Shown here: positions 1 through 11,023 of the stretch, piece after piece
How positions within the stretch are numbered: the first letter of the stretch is position 1
Layout: every line of letters starts with the position of its first letter
DNA from: Vitellaria paradoxa
Taxonomy: Eukaryota; Streptophyta; Magnoliopsida; Ericales; Sapotaceae
Length of the DNA stretch: 64,000 nucleotides
Direction: 5' to 3'
Assembly: GCA_019916065.1 (NCBI GenBank)
Contig: CM034239.1
Span: forward strand, 42,610,663 to 42,674,662
Position numbers and translations under genes: made by a program
The notes under the pieces: model-generated
What the model was told of the DNA's origin: nothing
Database searches by the model: none
What the model saw: the letters and a program-made list of their open reading frames with translations, nothing else

Positions 1-3000
1 AAGGCAACCGGAGCATTGTATATACCAGCACACCCACAGGAACATTCTTTTTTCCCTCTCTCGTGAGGAGCACTATCAGTTCCAAGGAAAAATCTTTTAC
101 TACCACTTGTTACAGCTGAGACTATAGCTTGTCCTACACGAGAAGCAAATGGAAGCGCTTTAGACCAGTGCAGCAAAAAAAATATAATAATAACAGCAAT
201 AATAAAGCAATATTGCATACAAAAGAAAATTCTAATTTTTTAAAGTAATTCTGGACTTTGTATAGTTTTTTTATTAACAAAGGGCAATCTGCACTCTGCA
301 GTCAATCTGTATGAAAAAAAAAATTCAGAAATCATTTTTGTATATTGCATATAATTTCTAAAATTTTCAGCTGTTGCAAGATTGCTGTTGCATAATTATT
401 AACTTAAACGCACTGCTGTCCCACTTAAATTTCATACTTAAATCCTTCCAAATATATTCCGAGCTCCGCCTAATGTTCCATCTCAATAAATCCTAACGAG
501 CTCTTCTCGTGATATATCCTAGATTAACACTTCGATCATCAGAATCTTCAAGGGCTAAAGAAATTCCCAATTCCTGAAACTGAAAAGTGGAGCATCTGGA
601 CGTTATAATGACATTTTACTAAAGTAAATGCTTCAAAACCTCCACTCAAAACTACTAGAAGTCAACATATGCTAAATGGGCAAGCACATGTACATTTTTG
701 CAACACAACTGTACATTCTTAGAATACTCAAATATGTCATGTACGACCAACAACAACATAGAAAATTATTATGCATTCTAATATAACAACTTGACCTTAC
801 AACAACACACTTGTGCAGTTTTACAATCTATGGAACTCAAGAGTAGTACAATCTATGGAACTCAAGAGTAGTTCATCAAGTTGGCAAGTATAATCTCATA
901 TAGGTTAGATATTCTATCAGACAGACCAAAACTGAAGCATTAACTTTTTATGAATTACGTTCATTGTCAAATGTCAATGGCATCAAACACTATCAGGTTC
1001 CTACAGTAAATAACATGCAGCTAGTTGATGGTACAAAATCATCCAAAGAGACAGCTAAGTTCCCATGACTGCAAGCACGGCTCTAGGCCGAGTGGCTAGA
1101 TTGCTCATTTGCCTGCTCATCACCCAGGGTTCGACACCCCGGGGTGTCCCCCCCCCCCCCACACTTACCTATCAAAAAAAAAAGTTCCCATGACTGCATT
1201 GGAGAAAAGAATACATGAAACATACTGTGGGTCTCTCTTTTGAGTACTGGAAGGCAGTAATTGTGTGGCCGCAATCCTCCTTGGAAAATGGAATTCCTGC
1301 TAAGAATAAGATGCTGTGGTGTGACTGTTGCCGCCACAAATCCTAATGAACATAACTAATGTCAGCTGAACTGTCTAAAAGTGAAGAGAGGAAATAAATT
1401 GTTTTCTTTTCAACAAGAAGAGTGACTAAAAGGAAAGAGACAAATGTGAATGCAGAAAATTACAACAAAATTTACCTTCCTTGCATGACTCAACAAACTG
1501 AACAGCATCCGCAGTAGTAACATGCTCCATCACAACCCTCAGCCCAGGAAACTTCTGAATTAAGGGTTTTAAAACAGTAAAAATGAATGTCTTTTCACGA
1601 TCGAAAATGTCAACCTCGGGATCTGTAACCTCCCCATGGACCTATAGAATCAAGAGCAAACAGAACTACCAATAAGAAAACATGATATCTCCTTTTGTTG
1701 GACAAATAAAACAAATATACTGTGATGGTTATTTCTACTTAATAGCCATGATAGGTGGTGTCGATCCATCACAACTAATTAGGACTAAGGCTTCTTGAGC
1801 TGAATTCAGTTGAGTTGAGTTGAGGCTTTGGCCTACCAAAATAGTTGAGTTGAGGCTGTGTCACTTATTGCTCAAAAGCAGTTACCACACTAAAGCTTGT
1901 AGAGGTTCTATAATGAAGTTTCATTTGGCTTCTACTATTTTGCCATAGAAGATGTCAGTGGGCTATTGGTGACTTATCTGCTTCCTGAAGAGGACTCACT
2001 TTTTGGGATAAGCTTGCAAAAGACTAAGCAATGGATGGAAATAATACAAGGTGAATAGTTTTGTCTAAATATTATCAATTACACAAGTATCGATCGCTTC
2101 AGTGACAACATAATTGATTTGACATGAAAACAGCCGGTTTGCTTGATCTCTCAATTTGAGGTTTACTAAATAAGCACAATGCACGGTATCCATTTATGTT
2201 CTCATAAAAGCTGAGAATAACAAGATGAAATAAAGCATTTGGACCAAAAAATGTAAGTAGGTAATTTATCAAGTAATTCTACAGCAATCATATTTTGCAG
2301 TGTTGAGATTTGTTTTCAGGTGCTGAGACCCAACAGAAGACTATGACAAGAGGAATACTAGACCTTCCCTTCTTAAAGGGCTATCCCTTGGCCATCAAAG
2401 AGAGACTTTTCCAAGCATTTAACCCTCCCCCGACTACCACCCATCTCTCCCCAATTAGATTGCAGGCCCTTGTCAGTGAACATCTCCGACTGCCGAAGCG
2501 GCTCAGTTTCTCTCCACAGCAAACAGGGGAAGTGAAAAAAAAATATTGGGGGCAAAAGTGCAAATTTTACATAATTTGGGGCAAAATAATAGGAGTAGGT
2601 GTAATTTTCCATGTGAGTCCCACTGGGCCTCACACTGACACCAGATATTCCCTCTCCTTGCCCCCCCCACCCTCCTTTTCTTCCATACACCATAAGTAGC
2701 ATTCTCAAAGCATTACTTGGCTCAAGGACCCCTGTCAATCCCTATAAGTACCTAACTCTTACTAATTTACTTCAGAGATACATTTGGAGATCCTTACCAA
2801 CTCTTTCTCTCCCCCCCCCCCCTCTCTCCCTCTTCATTGTCTTGTTCTTTCTGCTGATAGCGTCCCCAATTCCTAGACCAGGCGTCCAACATCAATACTG
2901 TCACGAATAGCCCTCCACTACACAAAACAGGCACTTGGCATCATTACCATAGCGAGCACCTCAAATTATTCACACAAAAATTAAAAAAAAAAAAAAAAAA

Positions 3001-6000
3001 AAAACAAAGGAACACCCAGAAACCCCACCCCCACAAAAAATAATAATAAATAAATAAATAAATAAATAACAACAACAACAGTAAAAAAAATAAAAATAAA
3101 AAGTAACACTAGCAAAATTTTTATTGAAAAAATATCTAATTACTAGCTTATTAATATTACCAGTAGAGGCATATTCTGCTTCATCATTTCCTCAATAACA
3201 GGTAGACACTTCCCAAATAAATCTGTTACACCATCTTGAGAATTTGTTGTAGCACCAGCAGGGTACAGCTTTACAGCATATACAACCCCACTCTCTCCTG
3301 TTACAGCAATTAGCACATTCATTTAACCAAATATAAAGAAATAGGGGATAAAAGAAACAATCAACATTTATCCTGAAGCCACGAAAGTTAGCTTGAAGCA
3401 AACATTTTTATTCCCAATCAATGAAGGTACAAATGCTCAAGCAAAGGTTGTTTGTCAAAAATACCTCAGTTAACAACACCAAATAAAAGGGGGAAAGCAT
3501 ACACACAAAATATTGAATAAACAAATTTTTTCCTCATTATATGACTTGGTGGCATTGGAAAATCAAAGAAATGCAGCTGAAAGATTCATAAAAAAAAAAA
3601 ATTCATGCACAGGTTGAATATGCCCTTCAATTATATGAAAATTCTAAAAACATCTCTCACTAACCTGAATCCTTGTTGATTGCTAAATGCTTAAAAGTTC
3701 CTTAAATTCTACAAAGTTGTGAAAATCAATGGTAGTTACACTAACAAAGCATAACGCCATCTCAAAGGGAGATGAATATACTCAAACATATAATTCCTCA
3801 TATAAAGATGAAATATTTCTAAAACATAAGTGCCCTAGGAGCATAGAACTAAGATTCTAAAGAAACACAGAAGCAACAAGAAAAAGAAACTTATAAAGAA
3901 ATTCAGGTGATTACTTCCAATAAGCTTTAAATAAGTACATATTGAATTAAATTTACCACTCCAATAAAACCCAATAATCCTCAGAATGTTAAGCACCTAA
4001 AAGGATTCCAGAAAACAAGTTGCTGGTAGGACTCACTTGCAAGTTTGATCTCCTCAGGGCTTGTGCTATCTGTCAAGTAAAGTGTCATAAGAGGAGTGAA
4101 GTCACTATTGGAAGGCATTGCTTTCAAGATGGATTCTCGATAACCCACGGCTGCAGCTGTTGTCTTGATTGGAGGTTTCAAATTTGGCATAATTATTCCC
4201 CTTCCAAAATGAAATGCACTGAAGGCATAATGATTGGCAGATACAGAATATGTTATAACCACTTATAACTGAACTAAATTTATCAAGAAAAAATAACAAA
4301 AGATAATTTAAATCAGTACAAGAATTACGAAAGTTACCAAAACTAAATGAAGTATGCAACAGAAATATTACAATTCTGCTACAACAAAATAACCTGTGAG
4401 AGACAACAGCTTCAAGAAGGTCACCATCGCGGAGATGAAGATGCCAATCATCTGGTCGGGTTATAGAAAACTCCATCTTGGCTCCTCTGGCGTTTACCTG
4501 ACTAGGCTTTAATCCCCCAATATTTGCAAAAGGTAAATTTGATGCCTATATCACAACAAATATTACAAAAGGTTCAAGAGTTTTTTTTGAAAAGGCCAAC
4601 TGATGCGGAACAAGGATTATTGAAAGCAAAGAGAAGGAAAAAAACAGACACAAAAAAAAAAAAAACCTAGGGATGCCAATTTATCTGTGGTCGGTGGAGG
4701 TGCTCAGAGCTACAGGGAATGGGTGTGGAGGTTTCTTGGGAATCGACAAAGAAACAATGGAGAGGAAGCATCTCTAGTGGGCCAGCAGTCGTGTTCGAGG
4801 TGGAGGGATAGAAAATTCAGAAGTAATCACAATCGAAAAAGGAGATCTTAAGTTCTCGGTGCCCATTTGGTTAGAAACAGGGCCTCGCGTGAGTGGCCAT
4901 CGTCGATTCTTCAGAGATGATGAAAGAAACCCTCTGAAGATGCAAAGCAAGGGAGTTTCAAAGACAACAAGTGCGTGGCACGTCCAGAATATACGCGTGG
5001 GAGTGGAGCACCATGTCAAAAAGACAAGACATATGGAGGCAAAGGAATGGACTGGGGGCAGGTGAGGGAGATTTGGGGAGTTAGAGGTATCAGATGGGTA
5101 GTTTCGCTGGCTAGAGGGATTTCAGGGGGAATTCTGTTAATATGAAATAGCTTTAGACCGAAGTTTGGGTGGAATTAGGGAGATTCTTAGTTTCTGGCCT
5201 TGTAGGGGCGTGGGAGCGACATAAGATGGGTGTTTACCGGTATTTATGAACCAATAGTGAATACATATAACCAGACTTTTGGGAGGAATTGGCAGCAGTG
5301 GTGCTTAGGTGGAGGTGGCCGTTGTGCATTGGAGAAGACTTTAATGTAACAAGATTTGCCAAGAAGAGCAGGGGATGCACTTCCAATACTAGAGCAATAA
5401 GAAAGTTTAAATGAGCTGATTGAAGAGTTAGAGTTGGTTGATCCTTTGTTGGCAGGAGGACAGTTCACATGGTCAAATGTGCACAGTAGATCCAAACTCC
5501 AATATCATTCCATTAAAGAGAATTCAACATAACCAAGAAGCAAAATCACATTCTTGAACATGTTCTTCTTACGAATTCCATCACAAGTTAATTTGTAGTG
5601 GAACTCTACTCAATCATTCGAGGTCCTTCATTTATGGTCCTTCATGTAAAACGATATAAATATATTTTTTTTGGGAAAATATTCATGTAAATCAGTATGC
5701 TATTGCAGTACTACAGTCTAACAGTTTATAGCCAAGGGTTACTGACACCAATATAAGACTAGAATTATATATAGCATTGCTTATGCAAAAGGATCCCTCT
5801 AATATGCATTGGAAAATAAATGAATCCAACAACAGATATATATAACTATTTATAGCAATGCTTATACAACAGGATCTCTCTATTATGCATTGGAAAATAT
5901 GTGAATCTAAAATATATGTCCACCTAAAAATTCACTGAGTAATTTTTGCAAAAAATAAGGATAACAAAAAAGGACAGCCTAGTGCACGAAATTTCTGCCT

Positions 6001-6253
6001 TGCGCAGGGTCTGGGGAAGGGTCGGACCACAAGAGTCTACTGTACGCAGCCTTACCCTGCATTTGCAAGAGACTGTTTCCACAACTCGAACTCGTGACCT
6101 CAGGTCACACGGCGGCAATTCTTACCGTTACAACAAGGCTCCCCTTCAAAAATGAGGATAACAAAATAAAATAAAAATAAAAAAATTTACATTAAAATTG
6201 AGGTTTAACAGAAAAATACATACTTTGTAAGGCAATACCAAAGTCCTTATCAT
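1..6253 (-). CDS. PYR4: Dihydroorotase (PYR4-type), 3' end beyond the window
   Basis: Dihydroorotase closes carbamoyl-aspartate to dihydroorotate, the third step of de novo pyrimidine synthesis; the plant enzyme is organellar. Seven minus-strand exons join in phase with GT-AG borders: 6253-6224, 4545-4394, 4218-4037, 3297-3161, 1641-1476, 1342-1226 and 133 to the left edge, giving about 305 codons, so the C-terminal part (roughly 70-80 residues) lies outside. Visible metal-site residues: His45 and His47 in WHLHLRDGD, Lys131 in YAVKLYP (the lysine carboxylated in this family), His169 in VHGEV, His207 in MEHVTT and Asp281 in GTDSAPH. The start at 6253 was chosen because [10 protein letters not shown] splices in phase to exon 2 and gives a basic, acid-free leader of about 33 residues resembling a mitochondrial presequence. 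A start at 4476 (MEFSITRP) would drop that leader. No break was seen. Two SINEs and a LINE fragment sit in its introns. Confidence 0.94.
1074..1181 (+). mobile_element. Short tRNA-derived SINE in intron 6 of the dihydroorotase gene
   Basis: Perfect 17-base target-site duplications (AAGTTCCCATGACTGCA) lie at 1057-1073 and 1182-1198. The 108-base body has a pol III A box (TAGGCCGAGTGG), a B box (GGGTTCGACACC), a C run and an ACTTACCTATC-A(n) tail. The head resembles a class II (Ser/Leu-like) tRNA. It lies opposite to the host gene. The intact duplication indicates a fairly recent insertion. It is not a tRNA gene: there is no cloverleaf with an anticodon arm and acceptor stem. Confidence 0.85.
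4680..5500 (+). mobile_element. LINE fragment (endonuclease region), degenerate, in a dihydroorotase intron
   Basis: Read on the plus strand, 5225-5500 shows pieces of an L1-type AP endonuclease: a GVY-like start, FWEEL, then [11 protein letters not shown] (family GGDFNVTRF), then in a shifted frame [20 protein letters not shown]. These are hallmark blocks of plant LINE ORF2 N-termini. At least one frameshift and several stops interrupt it, and no reverse transcriptase follows, so it is a truncated relic lying opposite to the dihydroorotase gene inside intron 4546-6223. The 4680-5225 part looks like the same element (reduced AT content), but I recognise no motif in it. Confidence 0.65.
5970..6147 (-). 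mobile_element. tRNA-derived SINE of a common dicot family
   Basis: On the minus strand the 178-base body starts GAAGGGGAGCCTTGTTGTAA, has an A-box-like region, a B box (GAGTTCGAGTTG), the family-typical GCAGGGTAAGGCTGCGTACA block, a GGTCCGACCCTTCCCCAGAC-like block, and ends in CTAGGCTGTCC plus T. Near-perfect 19-base target-site duplications (18 of 19 identical) lie at 5951-5969 and 6148-6166. I recognise this as a widespread dicot tRNA-derived SINE type but do not assign a family name. It is inserted in the dihydroorotase intron 4546-6223, in the same orientation as the gene. Confidence 0.88.
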
Positions 6254-8395
6254 TCTATATGCTTCAAGAAATGTAAGGCCTTCGCTGAATATGAATGGCT
6301 TCTCTGTTAAAAAACAAGCAATCAGAAAGAGAAGTTCTTCGGGAAAAATATACACATATCAAATATAACACCCTTTTTTACTTGTATTACAAATACCAAA
6401 CATTACTTTTTCCAATCTATAAGGTATGATTCAAAGAGCTGGAAAATGTAATTAGATCCAAAATTGTTCAGTAGCAACTGTAAGAAATAACATAATTGTA
6501 ATACCAATTCCAAAATTTTTGAGTATTTTTAAAATTTTTTATTTTTATTGGGCATCTTTTAAAATGTTTTGGGCCTAGGCTTTGATATTCACGCCCGCCA
6601 ATTAAAAGTTCATAATTTGGGTACTATTAGAACATAAACCCAGAGGCTTGTCAGTCGGCTGTTAAGACTTAAACCCACCTCACGTTAGTTGGTAGGAGTG
6701 ATGTATAAGTCAGGCCCAACAAGACTCGATAATTTTGTAGTCATCGAACCCACTTATTAACCTGTTTTTAGGATGACTGATTAACAGGTCATCAGGTTAT
6801 TGGGTCACAGGTTACCCATTAAGCCATTATTATTTAATAAAGAAAATGATTAAATGGCCTCTATAGCAGCCCCTCAACCTCAAGTTCCAAAAATGCATTC
6901 AATAGAAAATAACAGAGATATTTAAAAAAAAAAAAAAGAGGAATAGAAAACAAAAATCAACCTACTGTGATTCAGATTCCAGTGTGGAATAGACAAATCC
7001 CATATCCAAAACCAGCTCAAAATACCCTCAACAGAGTCAACACAATGTGGGGTGGGTGGTTTTGTAAACTGATCAATACCATTGCAAATGGCGCAAACTT
7101 TTACATGCAAAGCAGACCAACTAAAAATAATAAATGCACATTTTGTAAATAAAAATAATACATCACAATTTGTGTGTGTATGTAAATTTACAACGCATCA
7201 GAAATCAAGGTACTCAAATTTCCATCCTCAATATATGCCTTGGTGACAATCATGGATGGACCCATGTAGAAGCAGGGGGGGGGGGAGGACAAGTAACCCC
7301 CCTTGATTTGGAATGCGAAATTACTGTAATACTCTGTGTATTTTAGCTTTATTAGAAAATTAAATTAATTAAAAATATGGTATTTTGGCCTTATTAAAAA
7401 ATTAAGGTTAACTCAAAATGTTTTACACAAAAATCAAACTCAAGTACTTTTTGTGAAATAAAGTACGTTCTTTCACTACACTATTGAATACTTTCATGCA
7501 TAATATTAGTAAATATAATATTATAACATAATAAATTCTATAAATAATAAAACTTAACAATAACTACATATATATATATATATATATATTTTTGGTATCT
7601 TGTTAAACCTCAAGTGCTATTAAAAGGACAGTTACACTATCAAATTGTGAAAAGTATATTCACTAATTTAAAATTCAAGAATAATTTTCTCTCTCCTTAA
7701 AATTAACATTGCTTCTTTTCTAGTCTTAACCGAGACCGATGTAACTCCTTGTCCACTTCTATGGCACTTGGTGTCTCATTAATGAAAATTCTGTACACGC
7801 CCAGGTGACACATAGAAAACACCCAGCCAAGCCAACATTCTCTATGGGAATCAAAAGGAGAAAACAAAGCCTAAAGAAAAGAAAAGCAGCTAGCATAGAG
7901 AAAACAAAACAATGACACTTCGTCCCCAACTAGTTCATTTGAAATTATTGACGAAACAAATCATCAATTTGGGATGAGGTTTCTACTTACTTGGGTACCC
8001 AATAACAGGAAACCTAAATTCTCAGGTTCTCAAATTACGGCTAACTTATCTTTTCCCGGAAGACAACTGACAGGTTAAAGCTTCACTGAGTTCTCTCCGC
8101 AGTGAAAAACAAACCAGAATAGTCAAGCTGGAGACCAGTCCAACAATGAGCCAACAAAATCGGTGGCCTCCACTTCCAAGTATAAATTCAGGAAAGTTTT
8201 TTAATCTTTCACAATTAATTCAATTCTGAAATAAGGTTTGTGTTAATTACCTTTCACGGCTATAAAGAAGAGATCCAGAAGTCTGAAATCCCTGAATCGT
8301 GAGGGTAACAACGCGAAGATGAGAAGGCTGACGCTGATTCACGGGGCGAAAGCGGCCGCAACGAAGATGCAAAGCCTAAAATCCAACACTCTACT
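6254..8395 (-). other. 5' UTR of the dihydroorotase gene with a long leader intron
   Basis: A leader exon is inferred from about 8395 down to 8251, ending in a good donor (AAAG then GTAATT on the minus strand). The matching acceptor (TTAACAG) ends at 6304, giving a short second UTR segment, 6303-6254, before the start codon. The intron between them (8250-6304, about 1.95 kb) is AT-rich; apart from a (TA)n run near 7569-7589 I see no gene or element in it. The leader exon 5' end is not defined by the sequence; its GC-rich stretch near 8330-8365 fits a transcribed leader. Presumed promoter sequence lies above 8400. Confidence 0.55.
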
Positions 8396-8624
8396 CGCTG
8401 TAAACCAACAAAGAGAGATCAGTTTTATTAGTTATCAGGAAGATTTGAAGATTTAAGATTTTGACTTTTTGAGCTTAACAGCTTCGGACTCCTTAAGGTA
8501 GATTTCAAACGGGTCGGGTCAAAGAGCATTGCGTGACTGGACTGTTGTCCTTCGGGTCGGTCTGGGCATTAGGGTCACACCCCTAGTTATTGGATAGAGG
8601 TCCCCACGTGGAGTATTTATTCTG

Positions 8625-9150
8625 GCTCCGTTTGGAGTCAAATAAAATAATACAAAATTTTATAAATCTCTATAAATATGAATTACGAGATAATAAAATT
8701 TAATTTTTTACTCACTACACAAAATACGAGATATTAACTCTTACAATTTTATATAATTTTGGTCCCGTTTAAAGTAAGAAAAAACAAGATAAATTGAGAT
8801 AAAATGTGATTTGGGATTAATTTTGGCGCCCTTTTTTTTTTTGAAAAGTAGCAAACCGTGGGAATGATTTTTCAAATCTATTCCCATGGATTTAAAAAAA
8901 TTCATAAAAAATAGTAACAATGGTACTCGTTTGAAAGTTTTTAACACGAAGAATATGATTATATAAAAAATTTACACATTCGGTTAACTTACTTTCAGAT
9001 TTTTTTTATTGTTTTAGCGAAATATTAAAATTTTTTAAAATTAGTGATGGCGGAAAAATTAAAGGTAGAAGAGTTGTTAGAGATTTATAGAGATTTTTAA
9101 AGGTTTATTGTATGCCAAATTGGCCCTTTATATAACTTCAAACACACTAT
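8625..9150. repeat. MITE-like sequences upstream of the dihydroorotase gene
   Basis: GGCTCCGTTTGGAGT near 8626 starts a segment with the family-typical 'tataaat...gaattacgagata' and 'actcactac' blocks, ending near 8760. It runs straight into GGTCCCGTTTAAAGT, which resembles the end of another copy, closed near 9120-9140 by TATAACTTCAAACACAC. The same blocks recur at 10024, 31358 and 35057. The ends are eroded and no target-site duplication could be fixed. The wider spacer 8396-11023 holds these, two further MITEs listed separately and otherwise plain AT-rich sequence without a recognisable gene. Confidence 0.45.
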
Positions 9151-10023
9151 CAATAAAACCGATTTATTTTTGTTATAGAAAAAAAAATTTGAGTACAACT
9201 GAGAGTATGAATCACATTTCTATATATTAGTATTAACACCCTAAATTTTATTTAAAAAAATTCATTTAATAGTTTTATGTGTTATCATTCTATTACAAAA
9301 ATTAAGATTATTTTTATTAGCATATGTTTTTATTTAAAAATATGTTTATTCCATATAACGAAAATATTGAAAATTTTAAAATAGGTCAAAATCAGTTATT
9401 TGTTTGAATTTTTTTTTTTTTTGTCAGAATGTAATGTTCAAAAATTTTAAATTTTGGTAAATAAATTTTATTTAATTATCCAGTGAGTTTAATTTTAATT
9501 TTCTATAATAGCGTTAATTGGAAATTCCTTTATTGAAAAAAAAAAATTAAAATAATTAATTTCTTAAAATCCATCTTGAATTTAATTCCACATTAGAATT
9601 GAATTGGAATAATGAAACCTATTGAGAATATATTATTTTTCGAGTCAGACACCCTAACCCATGCATGCACGCATTTTGCTTGAAACAAAGCAATGATCTA
9701 ATTAGATTTTCCTTCCCTTGTAAACTTCACCCTTGTATTTTCTTGTAATATCGGCATTAGCTTTTCTTGTAAGTTTTATAATTATCTTTTGTTATAAGTG
9801 TTGTTGCCATTATCTTCTCTATTAAGCATTGTAATTCTCTCTCTTGTAAGCTTTGCTGCCCCAGCTTGCTAGAAAAGTTCTAAACCCTCAAGTGTGTGCA
9901 GCTTGGTTGATATTTGATAAGTTAGAAACCTAATCAATAGTGGGTCGGGATAGAAAAAATCCCACAAATTTAGAGAATTTCCAAACCCTTAAACTTACTA
10001 TATCATGCGAAAAATTGACACCA

Positions 10024-10193
10024 TGGCTCCGTTTCGAGTTTAACAAAATAAAATAAAATCTTATAAATATCTAGAAACACGAATTACGAAATAACAAAAT
10101 TTAAATTCTTCACTCACTACACGAATTACGAGACATTTATTTTTACAATTTTATTTTATTTTATACACTTTTATACAACTCCAAACACACCCC
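10024..10193. repeat. MITE, same family as 8625, 31358 and 35057
   Basis: Terminal inverted repeats pair GGCTCCGTTTCGAGTTTAAC at the left with ACAACTCCAAACACACC at the right, both followed inward by AAAATAAAATAAAA-like runs that are complementary. The interior carries two copies of 'cacgaattacga'. About 170 bases, no coding capacity. Superfamily not certain. Confidence 0.6.
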
Positions 10194-10375
10194 CATATAT
10201 TTTTTATAGGAAACATAAAACAGTAAAAAGTGCAAAAAAAAATAAAAATAGGCGCGTGCATCTGTATATATACATAAAAGGCAAATTTTGAAAATATTTT
10301 TACGAGATAATATAACAATCACTTCAATTATATGTGCAGAAATAGTAAACTTACGTTTATAGTTGCACTAATTAA

Positions 10376-10529
10376 GACTCCGTTTGGTTGATCAAATTTT
10401 GGTTAAAAAGTACAATAAAAATAAAAAGATTTGACATAAAGGTGATAAATATTAAAATTTAATTAAAAAAATATAAAAAATAATTAAAAATTGATGAATT
10501 TTGATAAATTTTTGTAGACCAAACATGGC
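10376..10529. repeat. Tourist-like (PIF/Harbinger) MITE with TAA target duplication
   Basis: The body begins GACTCCGTTTGGTTGATC and ends GTAGACCAAACATGGC, imperfect inverted termini. It is flanked on both sides by TAA (10373-10375 and 10530-10532), the three-base target of PIF/Harbinger elements. The interior block 'gacataaaggtgataaat' recurs inverted at about 33625, which marks a family. Confidence 0.65.
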
Positions 10530-11023
10530 TAAGTAAACTATGTTACAAAGAAAGTGGTGAAAGGCAATAAAGTAAATAAATAAAAAGGTTAAAAAAAAAG
10601 TAAAATAAAACTTATTTACCGCTCCAAGCTTCGTTTTACTTTGTTAACGTCATCAAGAGAAATGGTCACTGTGGTTATTGTTATGGGATCTAATAATTTT
10701 GGGAAATATGTCCAATTCGGTAAGTAAATTTTGAGTTGAGATCTTATTTATAGCTAGTAAATGCAGAAATAGGTCCCAATTTATATTACAAATATGAAAA
10801 TTTTATTCTTTTTTCAGAGTTCAATCTTAAAAACAATTCTGAATAATAAAATGATAATACCGAACAAAATAAAATCTGATTCATAGTTCAAATATAAATA
10901 GTTCATATCTAGGTCCTAAGTTCTAAAGCAATATAGACGCATTGGAAAGTCCATCTGAGAGTTCAAAAATCAAATTTCAACTTCCAAAACCCTTATTAAT
11001 ATAATTCTCCCAACAACTATTTT

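Noticed and set aside
1083..1150. tRNA gene suggested by A and B boxes
   Set aside because: Target-site duplications, C run and A tail show a SINE; no cloverleaf can be drawn.
2310..2740. Overlapping open frames on both strands in a dihydroorotase intron
   Set aside because: No family likeness, low-complexity ends, and inside intron 1642-3160.
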